The translations under genes were made by a program, and so were the position numbers. A stretch of 40,502 nt of DNA from positions 1 through 40,502 of the forward strand of contig CAIOAO010000004.1 of NCBI GenBank assembly GCA_903855985.1, written 5' to 3'. Below are positions 30,556-39,526 of the stretch, piece by piece (the stretch's first letter is position 1; each line of letters begins with the position of its first letter). The DNA is from an uncultured Opitutia bacterium (GTDB taxonomy: Bacteria; Verrucomicrobiota; Verrucomicrobiia; Opitutales; Opitutaceae). The notes beneath the pieces are model-generated. The model saw only the letters and a program-made list of their open reading frames with translations, did not search any database and was not told the DNA's origin.

Positions 30556-32334
30556 TTACTTGAGGATCATGTCCTTCACCGTCTTGCCGGCGGGGATCAT
30601 CGGCAGCACGTGCTCGGTGTAGGGCACGATGACGTCGAGGACGTACGGGCCGTCGTGGTCGAGCATCTCCTGGATGGCGGCCTTGAGTTCGCTCTTCTTG
30701 TGGACGCGGCGGCCCTTCACGCCGAAGCCCTCGGCGATCTTGACGAAATCAGGATAGAGGCCGCCGAGGTTCTCGGGGCTGCCGACGTTGGACTCGTCGC
30801 CGAGGATGGTGTTGCCGCGGACGCTGCCGTAGAAACGGTCCTCCCACTGCACGACCATGCCAAGGTGCTGGTTGTTCAGGATCATGGCCTTCGCGGCGAT
30901 CTTCTCGATGTGCGCGGTGGCGAGCTCCTGGATGTTCATCATGAACGAGCCGTCACCGTCGATATCGATGACCTGCTTGTCGGGGCAGGCGACCTTCGCG
31001 CCGAGCGCGGCGGGATAGCCGAAGCCCATCGCGCCGAGGCCGAGCGAGCTGATGTAGCGGCGGGGCTCGTTGAAGCGGTAGAACTGCGCGGCCCACATCT
31101 GGTGCTGGCCCACGCCGGTGGCGATGATGGCGTCACCCTTCGTGAGTTCATAGAGTGTGGCGACGGCCTCCTGCGGGACGATGTGCTTGCTCTCGTCGTA
31201 CTTGAACGGCTGCTCCTTCTTCCACTTCGCAATCTGGGCGTGCCAGGCGGTGGTGTCGGGGGCCTTGAACTTGTTCGCGGTGGCGAGCTCGTTGAGGCGG
31301 GAGAGCGCGGGCTTGATGTCGCTGACGATCGGCAGGAGGACGCGCTTGTTCTTGTTGTGCTCGGAGGCGTCGATGTCGATGTGGACGATTTTCGCGTGCG
31401 CCGCGAATTTGTTCGTGTCGCCGGTGATGCGGTCGTCGAAGCGCGCGCCGACGCAGAGGAGCAGGTCGCACTGGTCCACGGCCCAGTTGCCGTAGGCGGC
31501 GCCGTGCATGCCGAACCATTGCATCGAGAGCGGGTGGGACTCGGGGAAGCCACCCAGACCCATCAGCGTGGTGGCGACGGGCACGTTGGTCTTCTCGGCG
31601 AAGGCCTTGAGGTCGGCATGTGCGTCGGAGGAGATGATGCCGCCGCCGGCGTAAAGCACGGGCTTCTTGGCGTCGGCGATGAGCGCGAGGACTTCCTTCA
31701 GCTGCTCGTCGGTGGCGGTCTGCGTCGCGGTGGCGTAAGGGTTGCGGAACTCGACCGTGGCCGGGAACACCGGCTGGAATTTCGCCTGCTGCACGTCCTT
31801 CGGCAGGTCGATGATGACCGGGCCGGGGCGGCCGCTGCGGGCGAGGTAAAAGGCCTCCTTGAACACACGCGGCAGCTCGTGGACATCCATCACGAGGTAG
31901 GAGTGCTTCACGATCGGCAGCGTCATGCCGTAGAAATCCGTCTCCTGGAACGCCATCTTGCCGATGTACTTCGAGTACACCTGGCCGGTGATGGCGACGA
32001 GCGGGATGGAGTCCATGTACGCGTCGGCGATGGCCGACACGAGGTTGGTGGCGCCGGGGCCGCTGGTGGCCATGCAGACGCCGACCTTGCCGGTGGCGCG
32101 GGCGTAACCTTCCGCGGCGAACGAGCCGCCCTGTTCGTGGCGGGGGAGGATGGTGCGGATCTTGTCGGTGCGCGCGAGCGACTGGTGGAGCTCCTGCGAC
32201 GCGCCGCCCGGGTAGGCAAAGATGACATCAACACCCTCGCGGATGAGGCACTCGACGACGGCGTCGGAACCCTTCATTTCGCGGCCGATCTCGGCCTTGG
32301 GAAACGCGGCGGGGGAGGTGTGGTCTTTTTTCAT
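30556..32334 (-). CDS. ilvB: Acetolactate synthase large subunit
   Basis: This 592-residue ThDP enzyme condenses pyruvate with pyruvate or 2-oxobutyrate in branched-chain amino acid synthesis. Signatures: [17 protein letters not shown], the catalytic Glu in [19 protein letters not shown] (HEQ), [23 protein letters not shown]-site [10 protein letters not shown], and the ThDP motif [18 protein letters not shown] with [13 protein letters not shown]. No small subunit ilvN lies next to it. The start ATG at 32334 is preferred; [11 protein letters not shown] 19 codons later is also possible. Palindromic repeats fill the upstream region, and a terminator closes the gene as a single transcript. Confidence 0.95.
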   Translation of the reverse strand: MKKDHTSPAAFPKAEIGREMKGSDAVVECLIREGVDVIFAYPGGASQELHQSLARTDKIRTILPRHEQGGSFAAEGYARATGKVGVCMATSGPGATNLVSAIADAYMDSIPLVAITGQVYSKYIGKMAFQETDFYGMTLPIVKHSYLVMDVHELPRVFKEAFYLARSGRPGPVIIDLPKDVQQAKFQPVFPATVEFRNPYATATQTATDEQLKEVLALIADAKKPVLYAGGGIISSDAHADLKAFAEKTNVPVATTLMGLGGFPESHPLSMQWFGMHGAAYGNWAVDQCDLLLCVGARFDDRITGDTNKFAAHAKIVHIDIDASEHNKNKRVLLPIVSDIKPALSRLNELATANKFKAPDTTAWHAQIAKWKKEQPFKYDESKHIVPQEAVATLYELTKGDAIIATGVGQHQMWAAQFYRFNEPRRYISSLGLGAMGFGYPAALGAKVACPDKQVIDIDGDGSFMMNIQELATAHIEKIAAKAMILNNQHLGMVVQWEDRFYGSVRGNTILGDESNVGSPENLGGLYPDFVKIAEGFGVKGRRVHKKSELKAAIQEMLDHDGPYVLDVIVPYTEHVLPMIPAGKTVKDMILK

Positions 32335-32450
32335 GGCGGAAAGCGGGAAAAGCGGCCGCGAGATAACACAAATTTGGGCCGAGGTTGCAAGCTGGCATCT
32401 GGGCGTGGGCGGGGGTCTCCCGACCCGGGCAAACCGTGGCAAAACCCTCC

Positions 32451-32515
32451 CCGCGGATGGCGCGGATTAACGCGGATAAATGCCAGTGATCCGCGTCAAT
32501 CCGCGTGATCCGCGG
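32451..32515. repeat. Large palindromic repeat with 27-bp arms
   Basis: Arms 32451-32477 and 32489-32515 are almost perfect reverse complements built from CGCGGAT units, with an 11-nt loop. This GCGGATTAACGCGGAT type repeat is familiar from intergenic regions of Verrucomicrobia and Planctomycetes (from memory). It lies between divergent ilvB and ymdB-type genes, so it is not a terminator; it would fold strongly in either leader. Confidence 0.75.
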
Positions 32516-32534
32516 CCAAGTATTCTCGGAGTAA

Positions 32535-32556
32535 GGCGGGGTGAGGAGACCCCGCC
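32535..32556. repeat. Short palindromic repeat, GGCGGGGT type
   Basis: GGCGGGGT (32535-32542) and ACCCCGCC (32549-32556) make an 8-bp stem, followed by CTA. The sequence AAGGCGGGGT...ACCCCGCCCTA resembles the element at 30467-30489. Confidence 0.5.
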
Positions 32557-32625
32557 CTATATTCCCTAACCGTGTCATAACGATTTCGGTTGGCTGACCG
32601 GGGGGTGCGGGGGCAATTTGGCGGC

Positions 32626-33420
32626 ATGGTACGACTGCTATTTATCGGCGACATCGTCGGCCGGCCGGGCCGGGACATCGTCAACGAGCGGCTCCGGGCG
32701 ATCCGGCTCGAGCACAAGATCGATTTTGTGATAGCGAACGGCGAGAACGCCGCGGCCGGCGCGGGCATCACGGGCACCATCGCCAAGTCCATTCTCGGCG
32801 CGGGCGTGGATGCCATCACGCTCGGCGACCATGTTTGGGACCAGCGCGGCTGGGAGACCGAGATCACCCAAATGGACCGCGTGTGCCGGCCGGCCAACCT
32901 GCCGGCTTCGAACCCGGGCGAGGATCACGTCATTATCGAGGCGCGCGGCTTCAAGGTCGCGGTGTTCACCGTGCTCGGCCGGACGTTCATGAACACGAAG
33001 GCCGACTGCCCGTTCCTTTGCGTGGACCGGATGCTGCAGCGGCTGAAGGGCCAGGCGGACGCTGTCATCGTGGAAGTCCACGCCGAGGCGACGTCGGAAA
33101 AGCAGGCGCTCGGCTGGTATCTCGACGGGCGTGTCACCGCCGTCCTCGGCACCCACACCCACGTGCCGACCGCGGATTACTGTGTGCTGCCCAAAGGCAC
33201 GGCGTTCATGTGCGACGTCGGCATGACCGGGCCGTATGCGAGTGTCCTCGGCCGCGAAGTCGCGCCGGTGGTGGCGAAGTTTCTCGACGGCATGCCGCAC
33301 CGTTTCGAAGTGGCGACGGGTGACGTCCGGCTATCCGGTGCCTTGATCGACATCAGCCCGGCGATGGCGCGGGCGGAGAAGATCGAACTGCTGACGGTGC
33401 GCAGCCCGGTGCGCGCTTAG
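32626..33420 (+). CDS. YmdB-family metallophosphoesterase (TIGR00282-type)
   Basis: This 264-residue protein is a binuclear metallophosphoesterase of the YmdB family, whose studied members hydrolyse 2',3'-cyclic nucleotides or cAMP and affect biofilm and motility in Bacillus. Motifs: LLFIGDIVGRPGR, VIANGENAAAGAGITG, ITLGDHVWDQRG, CRPANLPASNPG, VIVEVHAEATSEKQALG and VLGTHTHVPTADYCVLP, which supply the metal-binding Asp, Asn and His residues. ATG at 32626 begins directly with the strand MVRLLFIGD. Its last 4 bp overlap the end of the convergent accA gene. Confidence 0.92.
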   Translation: MVRLLFIGDIVGRPGRDIVNERLRAIRLEHKIDFVIANGENAAAGAGITGTIAKSILGAGVDAITLGDHVWDQRGWETEITQMDRVCRPANLPASNPGEDHVIIEARGFKVAVFTVLGRTFMNTKADCPFLCVDRMLQRLKGQADAVIVEVHAEATSEKQALGWYLDGRVTAVLGTHTHVPTADYCVLPKGTAFMCDVGMTGPYASVLGREVAPVVAKFLDGMPHRFEVATGDVRLSGALIDISPAMARAEKIELLTVRSPVRA

Positions 33421-34397
33421 CTGTGCACCACGCCGGCTTCCTCGTAGGAGCCGAGCTTGCGGTAGCGGTCGTAGCGCGAGGTGAGCAGGGTCTCGACGTC
33501 GAGGGAGCGCAGGTCGTTGAAATGTTTCAGCAGCGCGTATTTCAGCGCGGCGGCGGCCTGGGCGGGGTCGTTCTGCGCGCCGCCGAACGGCTCGGGCAGG
33601 ACTTCGTCCACGACGCCCAGCTGTTCGAGGGTGGCGGCGTTGAGCTTCAGCGCCTCGGCGGCCTTGGGGGCGGCGGCGCGGTCCTTCCAGAGAATGGCGG
33701 CGCAACCCTCGGGGGAGATGACCGAGTAGTAGCTGTTTTCGAAAATGAGGACGCGGTCGGTCACGCCGATGCCGAGCGCGCCGCCGGAGCCGCCTTCGCC
33801 GACGACGACGGCGATGGACGGGACGCGGAGCATGGCCATTTCGCGGAGGTTGACGGCGATGGCCTCGGACACGTGGCGGGCCTCGGACTCGACGCCGGGG
33901 AAGGCGCCGGGGGTGTCAATGAAGGTCAGGACGGGGAGCTTGAAGCGCTCGGCCGTCTTCATGAGGCGGAGGGCCTTGCGGTAGCCTTCGGGCTGGGACA
34001 TGCCGAAGTTGCGCTCGATGTTTTCCTTGGTGTCGCGGCCCTTCTGTTGGGCGATGATCATGACGGCCTCGCCGTTGAAGAAAGCGGTGCCGCCGATCAG
34101 GGCGCGGTCGTCGTTGTACTGGCGGTCGCCGTGCAGTTCCTGGAAGCCCTCGCAGAGCATCCCGACGTAATCGAGGGCGTAGGGCCGCTTGGGGTGGCGG
34201 GCGATCTGGACGCGCTGCCAGGGGGTGAGATTGGAGTAGATGTCCCGGCGCGTCTGCTCGATGGCCTTTTCCAAGGCTTTTACCTCGACCGACAAGTCGA
34301 GGTTATGCTCCAGGGATTTCTGGTGCAGGGCGTCGAGGTCTTTGGCGAGCTCGCGCAGGGGTTTTTCGAACTCCAGGACGTAGGCCGGTTTTTCCAT
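33417..34397 (-). CDS. accA: Acetyl-CoA carboxylase carboxyltransferase subunit alpha
   Basis: This 326-residue protein transfers carboxyl from biotin to acetyl-CoA, the first committed step of fatty-acid synthesis. Signatures: the N-terminal helical part FEKPLRELAKDLDALHQKSLE, LTPWQRVQIARHPKRPYALDY, GLI-like GFQELHGDRQYNDDRAL, GRDTKENIERNFGMSQPEGYRKALRLM in parts, IDTPGAFPGVESEARHVSEAI and VVVGEGGSGGALGIGVTD. Length matches AccA. ATG at 34397 starts MEKPAYVLEFEKP; an upstream extension is not needed. AccD is not nearby. The TPR gene lies 49 bp upstream on the same strand. Confidence 0.95.
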   Translation of the reverse strand: MEKPAYVLEFEKPLRELAKDLDALHQKSLEHNLDLSVEVKALEKAIEQTRRDIYSNLTPWQRVQIARHPKRPYALDYVGMLCEGFQELHGDRQYNDDRALIGGTAFFNGEAVMIIAQQKGRDTKENIERNFGMSQPEGYRKALRLMKTAERFKLPVLTFIDTPGAFPGVESEARHVSEAIAVNLREMAMLRVPSIAVVVGEGGSGGALGIGVTDRVLIFENSYYSVISPEGCAAILWKDRAAAPKAAEALKLNAATLEQLGVVDEVLPEPFGGAQNDPAQAAAALKYALLKHFNDLRSLDVETLLTSRYDRYRKLGSYEEAGVVHS

Positions 34398-34446
34398 CAC
34401 CCACAAAGTTACGGGGCCGGCCGGAGGGGTGTCAACGGGTGGCGTG

Positions 34447-34809
34447 TCACTTAATGCCACCCGCTTGCTGATCAGGGTTTTTCAACTGGTCTTTCCAGCT
34501 TCCGATCTTGGCCTGGGCGCCGAAATGCTCGGCCTTGGTCTTGTCGCCGCGCTCCATCCAGATGCGGGAAAGGGTGGTGTTGATGAAGAGGTCCGAGGGC
34601 TGCAGGGCGTGGGCCCGTTCGCCGGCGGCGAGGGCGGCATCGAGGCGGCGAAGGGAGAAATTCACCTCGGCGAGGGCATGCCAGGCTTCGAAGGAACCCG
34701 GGGCCGCGGTGGTCGCGCGGGACAGCTTGGCGAGGGCGGAGTCGCTGTCGCCCTTGGCATAGTCGGCGGTGGCGTCCTCGATGAGCGTCTGGAGTTCGTC
34801 GGCGGTCAT
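34447..34809 (-). CDS. Small TPR-repeat protein
   Basis: This 120-residue protein contains about two and a half tetratricopeptide repeats: LQTLIEDATADYAKGDSDSA, FEAWHALAEVNFSLRRLDAA, LFINTTLSRIWMERGDKTKA, with the W/Y, A and G/D positions typical of TPR. Such proteins act as binding scaffolds. It lies upstream of accA on the same strand (49 bp) and may share its transcript. No signal peptide; partner unknown. Start ATG at 34809 is preferred over an earlier frame opening at 34905 which overlaps a terminator. Confidence 0.8.
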   Translation of the reverse strand: MTADELQTLIEDATADYAKGDSDSALAKLSRATTAAPGSFEAWHALAEVNFSLRRLDAALAAGERAHALQPSDLFINTTLSRIWMERGDKTKAEHFGAQAKIGSWKDQLKNPDQQAGGIK

Positions 34810-34870
34810 GGGTTGGGTGGGGAAGTAGCGACTGGCGGGTAGAAGGATGCGAGTAGAGTCTGAACCCGGG

Positions 34871-34902
34871 TAAAAAGAAAGGACGGCCTTGCGGGCCGTC
34901 CT
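34871..34902 (-). terminator. Rho-independent terminator of yceI
   Basis: AGGACGGCC / GGCCGTCCT stem (9 bp, 5-nt loop) followed on the minus strand by TTCTTTTTA, 26 bp after the yceI stop. Confidence 0.88.
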
Positions 34903-34928
34903 CACGTTAAACGCGGTGAAGCGGGGGA

Positions 34929-35516
34929 TTATTTCTTCAGGTCGGCCTCGATCGAGATCGTGACGGCGACTTCGTCGCCAATGGCCTTGCCGAGCCAGCC
35001 GGGACCGTCCACGCCGAAGTCGTGGCGGTTGAGGGTGGTCGTGACATCCCAGCCGGAAACGTAGGCGCCCATCAGGCCGGGGCCGAAGCCGAGCAGCTTG
35101 GCCTGAAGGACAACGGACTTGGTCACGCCCTTGATGGTGAGGTCGCCGGTGACGTCATAAGTGTCGGCGCCGGTCTTCTTCCACGCGGTGCTCTTGAAAG
35201 TGATGGTCGGGGTCTTCGCGACGTTGAAGAATTCAGGGCTCTTGAGGTGCTCATCGCGCTTCTCGCTGCGGGTGTCGACGCTGGCGATCTCGATGGTGGC
35301 CTCGACCTTGCTGGCTTCGAGGTTGGCCTGGTCGAGGGAGAAGGTGCCGCTGAACTTGGTGAAGCTGCCGGGGACCTTGCTGAACACGTGGCGGATCGAG
35401 AAGCCGACCGAGGAGTGAACCGGGTCAATGGCATAGGTCTCGGTGGCGGCGTGCGCAGAAGCCAGCAGCCCGAGGGCGAGGCTGGCGAGAGACAGGATAC
35501 GGAGGGTTTTATTCAT
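34929..35516 (-). CDS. YceI-family periplasmic lipid-binding protein
   Basis: This 195-residue protein has a Sec signal peptide (MNKTLRILSLASLALGLLAS, cut after AHA) and a YceI lipocalin-like barrel: ETYAIDPVHSSVGFSIRHV, KFSGTFSLDQANLEASKVEA, IEIASVDTRSEKRDEHLKSP, FFNVAKTPTITFKST, VTGDLTIKGVTKSVVL and HDFGVDGPGWLGKAIGDEV. Relatives bind isoprenoid lipids such as polyprenyl pyrophosphate or ubiquinone in the periplasm. It is a single-gene transcript with its own terminator. Confidence 0.95.
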   Translation of the reverse strand: MNKTLRILSLASLALGLLASAHAATETYAIDPVHSSVGFSIRHVFSKVPGSFTKFSGTFSLDQANLEASKVEATIEIASVDTRSEKRDEHLKSPEFFNVAKTPTITFKSTAWKKTGADTYDVTGDLTIKGVTKSVVLQAKLLGFGPGLMGAYVSGWDVTTTLNRHDFGVDGPGWLGKAIGDEVAVTISIEADLKK

Positions 35517-35614
35517 GATTGGGTTGGAGCGAAAAATGAAAGCAGGTTTGGCCGCGGCGCAACTCGCAGACCCTCATCTTATGACAAAGTCGCGGCAGGC
35601 AGGCGGCCTCCTTG

Positions 35615-36694
35615 TCACACGATTAACATCGCATCCCCGTAGCTGAAAAACCGGTACTCGCGGGCGATGGCCTCGGCGTAGATTTCGTGCAGCCAGGCGA
35701 TGCCCTCGGTGGCGCCGGGGGTGAGGAAGGCCGCCACGAGGCAGAGCAGGGTGGAGCGGGGCTGGTGAAAATTCGTGATGAGCGCGTCCACGCCCCGGAA
35801 CAGGCGGGGCGGGTATATGAAGAGTCCGGCCTCGGCGAGGTGCGGGTGGTCTCCGGGCGCCGGATGCGTGGCGAGGAAGTCCTCGACCGAGCGGACGGTG
35901 GTGGTGCCGACGGCGATGCGGCGGCCGGAGAAGGGAGGAAACAAGGCCCGCTGGGTGGCGACGGGCAGCTCGTAGAGCTCGCGGTGAATCGCGTGGTCCG
36001 CGATTGTCTCGGTCGTGATCGGCTTGAAGGTGCCGAGGCCGACATGGAGCGTGACCTCGGCCGTGTGCACGCCCTGGGCCCCGAGCTGGGCGAACAGTTC
36101 CGGCGTGAAATGCAGCCCGGCGGTGGGCGCCGCCACGGCGACGGCCTGGGTGCGGTCGGCGTAAACCGTCTGGTAGCGCTCAAGATCATCGGCGCGGCGC
36201 GTGTCGTCGGCGCGGACAATGTACGGCGGCAGCGGCACTTCACCCAGCTCGCGGGCGACCGCGGTGATGGGCTGGTCGTCGCGGGTGGTGAAACGGACGA
36301 GCGCGGAGCCGTCGGGGTCCTTGGCGACGATTTCGCCGCGGAATGCACCGGTCGCATGCGCAAACGTGGCGCCGACCGGCAGTTTTTTCCCGGGCTTGAT
36401 GAGGCAGCGCCAGGTCTGCGCGCCATCGGCGGGACGCAGCAGGAAGCATTCGACCTGACCGCCGGTCGGCCGCTGGGCGCGGAGCCGCGCGGGGAGCACG
36501 GAGGCGTTGTTGCGAAAGAGCGTGTCGCCCGCGCGCAGGAACTCCGGCAGGTCGGCAAACGTCCGGTGGTGCAACGTGCGGGTGGCCCGGTCCACGACCA
36601 GCAGCCGCGACTGGTCGCGGCGCGCGGCGGGAACCTGGGCAATCAGGTTCGCCGGCAGAGTGTAGTCAAAAAGCGAGGTGGGAAGGGACGGCAC
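35615..36694 (-). CDS. queA: S-adenosylmethionine:tRNA ribosyltransferase-isomerase QueA
   Basis: This 359-residue enzyme transfers the ribosyl part of SAM to preQ1 in tRNA to give epoxyqueuosine. Family signatures are clear: LFDYTLPANLIAQVPAARRD, RTFADLPEFLRAGDTLFRNN, LPARLRAQRPTGG, GEVPLPPYIVRADD, RYQTVYADRTQAVAVAAPTAGLHFT split by the loop, TLHVGLGTFKPI, GTTTVRSVEDF, and DALITNFHQPRSTLLCLVAAF. Length equals E. coli QueA. ATG at 36694. The 213-bp gap to the next gene (36695-36907) shows a TATAAT at 36725-36730 but no matching -35. Confidence 0.96.
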   Translation of the reverse strand: MPSLPTSLFDYTLPANLIAQVPAARRDQSRLLVVDRATRTLHHRTFADLPEFLRAGDTLFRNNASVLPARLRAQRPTGGQVECFLLRPADGAQTWRCLIKPGKKLPVGATFAHATGAFRGEIVAKDPDGSALVRFTTRDDQPITAVARELGEVPLPPYIVRADDTRRADDLERYQTVYADRTQAVAVAAPTAGLHFTPELFAQLGAQGVHTAEVTLHVGLGTFKPITTETIADHAIHRELYELPVATQRALFPPFSGRRIAVGTTTVRSVEDFLATHPAPGDHPHLAEAGLFIYPPRLFRGVDALITNFHQPRSTLLCLVAAFLTPGATEGIAWLHEIYAEAIAREYRFFSYGDAMLIV

Positions 36695-36907
36695 GAAAGG
36701 CGAAAATTTCCCGCAGGATGCGGGTATAATTACTTACACGGATTTGTCCCCGCAGGGAAGAGTAGGTGTTAGCTGGTGTTAATCAGGGAGATGCCGTACT
36801 TCGTGAAGATATAGCAACTTTTTTACTACCAATGAATTACGATGAACAACTTGCCGGTGACACCCGGCGGCGTTCATGAATCTCCCGCGCTCACTCCCGC
36901 AGTCGCA

Positions 36908-37399
36908 ATGAAGAAAAACACCATTCTCCTCTCCACGATCTGCATCGCCAGCCTCATCCTGATGGGCTGCCAAACTGCACCCGAGGTGGTGGCCCCGGTG
37001 GCGAAGAAACCCAAGGCGGCGGTGGCCGAGCATGAAACGCTGTACAACAACATCAGCGTGAGTGAGGCCAAGGGGGTCTCCTCGCCGTTAAAGACCGAGA
37101 AGGGCACGGTCTTTCCTGAGAACAAGATGGGCTACAAGCTGATCCTCACGAGTGATGTCTCGATGCCGAACCTCCTCGCCACGCAGCTCGCCACCACGGA
37201 AATCATGGTCCAGATGCGCATCTACAACCGCGGGGACTATGACCGGACCCTCAATATTTTCTGTGCCCGCGGCGAGGACCGGAGCACTTACCAGGCGCTG
37301 GGGGTGTTCTTTCCCGCCAACCGGGCCCGGGACATCAAGTTCACCGTCAGCGAACAGGACAGCAAGAACCTCAGCCTGATTGTGACGCCCACCCGCTGA
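36908..37399 (+). CDS. Lipoprotein of unknown function
   Basis: This 163-residue protein has a lipoprotein signal (MKKNTILLSTICIASLILMGC, lipobox LMGC). The mature part has a short Ala/Lys linker (VVAPVAKKPKAAVAEHE) then a single beta-rich domain: LYNNISVSEAKGV, YKLILTSDVSMPNLLATQLAT, MVQMRIYNRGDYDRTLNIFC, TYQALGVFFPANRARDIKFTV, NLSLIVTP. The order of strands resembles small periplasmic DUF1425 (YcfL)-type domains, but the match is by eye only. The start at 36908 sets the signal peptide; an upstream ATG at 36842 would add 22 residues before it. Confidence 0.75.
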   Translation: MKKNTILLSTICIASLILMGCQTAPEVVAPVAKKPKAAVAEHETLYNNISVSEAKGVSSPLKTEKGTVFPENKMGYKLILTSDVSMPNLLATQLATTEIMVQMRIYNRGDYDRTLNIFCARGEDRSTYQALGVFFPANRARDIKFTVSEQDSKNLSLIVTPTR

Positions 37400-37472
37400 G
37401 CCCGCCGGGGTGGCGGGCCGGGGTTGCAACGGGGCGCAGGGTGGTTCATTCCCGGGATGAACCATCAAACCC

Positions 37473-37868
37473 ATGGCGACGACCGAAGAGCAGCACACGT
37501 TCCGCATCTTCCTCCGGATTCTGGCTGTCGCGCAGTGGGCGCTGGTGGTCATTGCCGCGGCCGCGCTCGTGTTGATTTACATGCTGTACGGCGACACGGC
37601 CGCCCGCGCGGCGAATCCGAACCGCGCGGCCGAGCTTCATGCGCTGGCGACCTACCGGCCGGTGTCGATTGCCATGGCCGTGATCTCGGTCCTGACGGGC
37701 GTGGGCGCTTTGATTTCCGGGGTTAATATCTGGCTCCGGAGGGCCCGGGGGTTTTCGCAGTGCATCGCGGTGGTGAGTTTGCTGCTCTTTCCCATTGGCA
37801 CCGTCATCGGTCTCGCCACGTTGATCGCGCTGGGCCAAAAACCCATCCGCGACCTTTACAAGGCCTGA
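37473..37868 (+). CDS. Three-TM inner membrane protein of unknown function
   Basis: This 131-residue protein has three hydrophobic helices: about 15-42 (LAVAQWALVVIAAAALVLIY), 67-89 (SIAMAVISVLTGVGALISGV), 97-122 (CIAVVSLLLFPIGTVIGLAT) and a short C-terminal tail PIRDLYKA. No known family is recognised by eye. It lies between two small envelope genes on the same strand with gaps of 73 and 48 bp, so they may be one transcription unit. Confidence 0.75.
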   Translation: MATTEEQHTFRIFLRILAVAQWALVVIAAAALVLIYMLYGDTAARAANPNRAAELHALATYRPVSIAMAVISVLTGVGALISGVNIWLRRARGFSQCIAVVSLLLFPIGTVIGLATLIALGQKPIRDLYKA

Positions 37869-37916
37869 GATTTCCCTCGAATCAGCCCTTTCCCTTTCAC
37901 ATCCCAGCCCCGGACC

Positions 37917-38453
37917 ATGAAATCCTTCGCCACCCTCCTGCTCTTGCTCGCCACCGCCTTGGCCGCACCGGCCTCCACGCCCATCGAAGAATTCCTGGCC
38001 CCCGCCCTAGCGGGCCGGGGCACGGTCTACTTCCGGGTCGTGCTGGAAAAAAAGAACGGCGTCGACATCCGTGAAAACACGATGCCCAAGGACATGATCC
38101 AATCGATCGAGAAAACCGGGGCCTCGGTCCGTCCGAATCACACCAACGCAAACGTCAGTTACTGGATTTTCTTCAAGAACGGCGATTTTGCCACCTGCGA
38201 CATCGTCAACGAACCCTCCGCGGTGAACCTGCCGTATGAGAAGCTGGGACCATACTTTGCCGATGCGCCCCACAGCGGCCCCAAGTGGAGCGTCGAGGGG
38301 GAGAGCCTCGCGGTTGGCCAGCGGTATTACTCGGTGCGCGTCCTAACCGCGAACGACCCGGCGACGGGCGGCCGCAAGGGCGAGGTCGAGGTCGCGGTGC
38401 TGAGCGGCGGGGACAAGGTCTATTACTATTTCGGGAAGTTCATTTCCCAGTAG
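37917..38453 (+). CDS. Secreted protein of unknown function
   Basis: This 178-residue protein has a signal peptide (MKSFATLLLLLATALAAPAS). The mature part is beta-rich: GTVYFRVVLEKKNGVDIREN, VSYWIFFKNGDFATCDIVNE, WSVEGESLAVGQRYYSVRVL, GEVEVAVLSGGDKVYYYFG. No family was recognised and there are no cysteines beyond one. It is the last gene before the tRNA and probably belongs with the two envelope genes upstream. Confidence 0.72.
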   Translation: MKSFATLLLLLATALAAPASTPIEEFLAPALAGRGTVYFRVVLEKKNGVDIRENTMPKDMIQSIEKTGASVRPNHTNANVSYWIFFKNGDFATCDIVNEPSAVNLPYEKLGPYFADAPHSGPKWSVEGESLAVGQRYYSVRVLTANDPATGGRKGEVEVAVLSGGDKVYYYFGKFISQ

Positions 38454-38549
38454 GTTCCGGCCCGGCCCGGGGGCGGCGAAATTGCTTGTCTCCCGATTGC
38501 GGCAAAGCGTAATACCCGCCACTCGTCTTTCGACGGGAACAGCTCTTTT

Positions 38550-38625
38550 GCCGAACTAGCTCAGTTGGTAGAGCAACGCTTTCGTAAAGCGTGGGTCATC
38601 GGTTCAAATCCGATGTTCGGCTCCA
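38550..38625 (+). tRNA. tRNA-Thr (anticodon CGT)
   Basis: A complete 76-nt cloverleaf with encoded CCA: acceptor GCCGAAC/GTTCGGC, D arm GCTC-AGTTGGTA-GAGC, anticodon stem ACGCT/AGCGT with loop TTCGTAA (anticodon CGT, reads ACG), T arm ATCGG-TTCAAAT-CCGAT and discriminator T followed by CCA. A terminator follows four bases later. Confidence 0.97.
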
Positions 38626-38628
38626 TTT

Positions 38629-38665
38629 AAACCCCGTCTGCAGCCTGGCTGCGGGCGGGGTTTTT
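38629..38665 (+). terminator. Rho-independent terminator after tRNA-Thr
   Basis: A 13-bp stem (ACCCCGTCTGCAG with CTGCGGGCGGGGT, two G-U wobbles) with a 5-nt loop is followed by TTTTT. It also touches the stop codon of the convergent Lon-N gene at 38664. Confidence 0.92.
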
Positions 38666-39347
38666 AATTGTCCGAGATGCGCTCGTCCGGGAGGCCGCCC
38701 TGCAGCTTGCGGCGCAGCCGGAGCGCGTCGATCTCCCCGCGCAGCTGGCGGGCGAACAGCTCCAGCCGGCGGCGGACATCCAGGGTCTCGAGGAGTTTTT
38801 GCTTCAGCCCGGTGTTTTCGCAGAGGCTGAACGCGGCCAGGTCGATGAACACCTCCGGATCCTCCACGGTCCGCAGGAATTCCGCCATCTCGGCCGGGAC
38901 GGGGGCGCCGAATTTCTGCTTCAGGGCGATGAGCCGGGCGAGTTCGACCCGCAGCCGGGTATTTTCGGCGGGGTCGGCCACGGGTTCGCTCGGGAGCGCC
39001 CGCACGCGGATGCGGCGGAAAGGCTGGTCGGTGACGATGCCGAGGACCTCGACGCGGCAGAGGCCCTGCAGCAGGAGGTTGGAGGTGCCATCGGCGTTTT
39101 TCTGGCAGGCGCGCACGATGCCGACGCTGGCGACGCGATGAGGCGGTTCGAACTCCCCGGATTCGCCCAAGCGTTTCTGGTCGAGGCCGCTGACGGCGAA
39201 GAGCCGGTTCGTGGCGAGGACCTCCTTGAGCATCTGCCGGTAGCGCGGCTCAAAGATATGGAGGGGCATCAGGGCCTGCGGAAAAAAGGCCACGTTGGGC
39301 AAAGTCATGACCGGCACTTCGTCCGGCAGCGTGATTTCCATCTCCAT
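38664..39347 (-). CDS. Lon N-terminal (LAN) domain protein
   Basis: This 227-residue protein consists of the LON substrate-binding domain alone: LPDEVPVMTLPNVAFFPQALMPLHIFEPRYRQMLKEVL begins in the usual MPLHIFEPRY form, then RLFAVSGLD, VASVGIVRACQKNADGTSNL, LLQGLCRVEVLGIV and IRVRALPSEP, followed by helices (LRVELARLIALKQKFGAP, LRRRLELFARQL-like end). The ATPase and protease parts of Lon are absent. Such single-domain proteins are common; their role is unknown, perhaps substrate recognition. ATG at 39347. It is divergent from dnaK across about 210 bp. Confidence 0.9.
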   Translation of the reverse strand: MEMEITLPDEVPVMTLPNVAFFPQALMPLHIFEPRYRQMLKEVLATNRLFAVSGLDQKRLGESGEFEPPHRVASVGIVRACQKNADGTSNLLLQGLCRVEVLGIVTDQPFRRIRVRALPSEPVADPAENTRLRVELARLIALKQKFGAPVPAEMAEFLRTVEDPEVFIDLAAFSLCENTGLKQKLLETLDVRRRLELFARQLRGEIDALRLRRKLQGGLPDERISDN

Positions 39348-39526
39348 GCCGGCCAAGGTAGGCGGGGAGGGGGAAAATTCAACTGTGACGGCTGTGACAT
39401 GTCCCCGCCTGAGCGGGGTAAAAGTGGGACAAGATGGCCTGAATTGGCTCGATTTTAAGGGCCTGAAATAGGCCAGATAAATATTTAACCATATGAACAA
39501 TAGCTAAATAAGAAATTTACCGAGGG

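Noticed and set aside
30610-32508. 632-codon open frame opposite ilvB
   Set aside because: Shadow of ilvB, composition typical of a GC-rich complement; extends into palindromic repeats.
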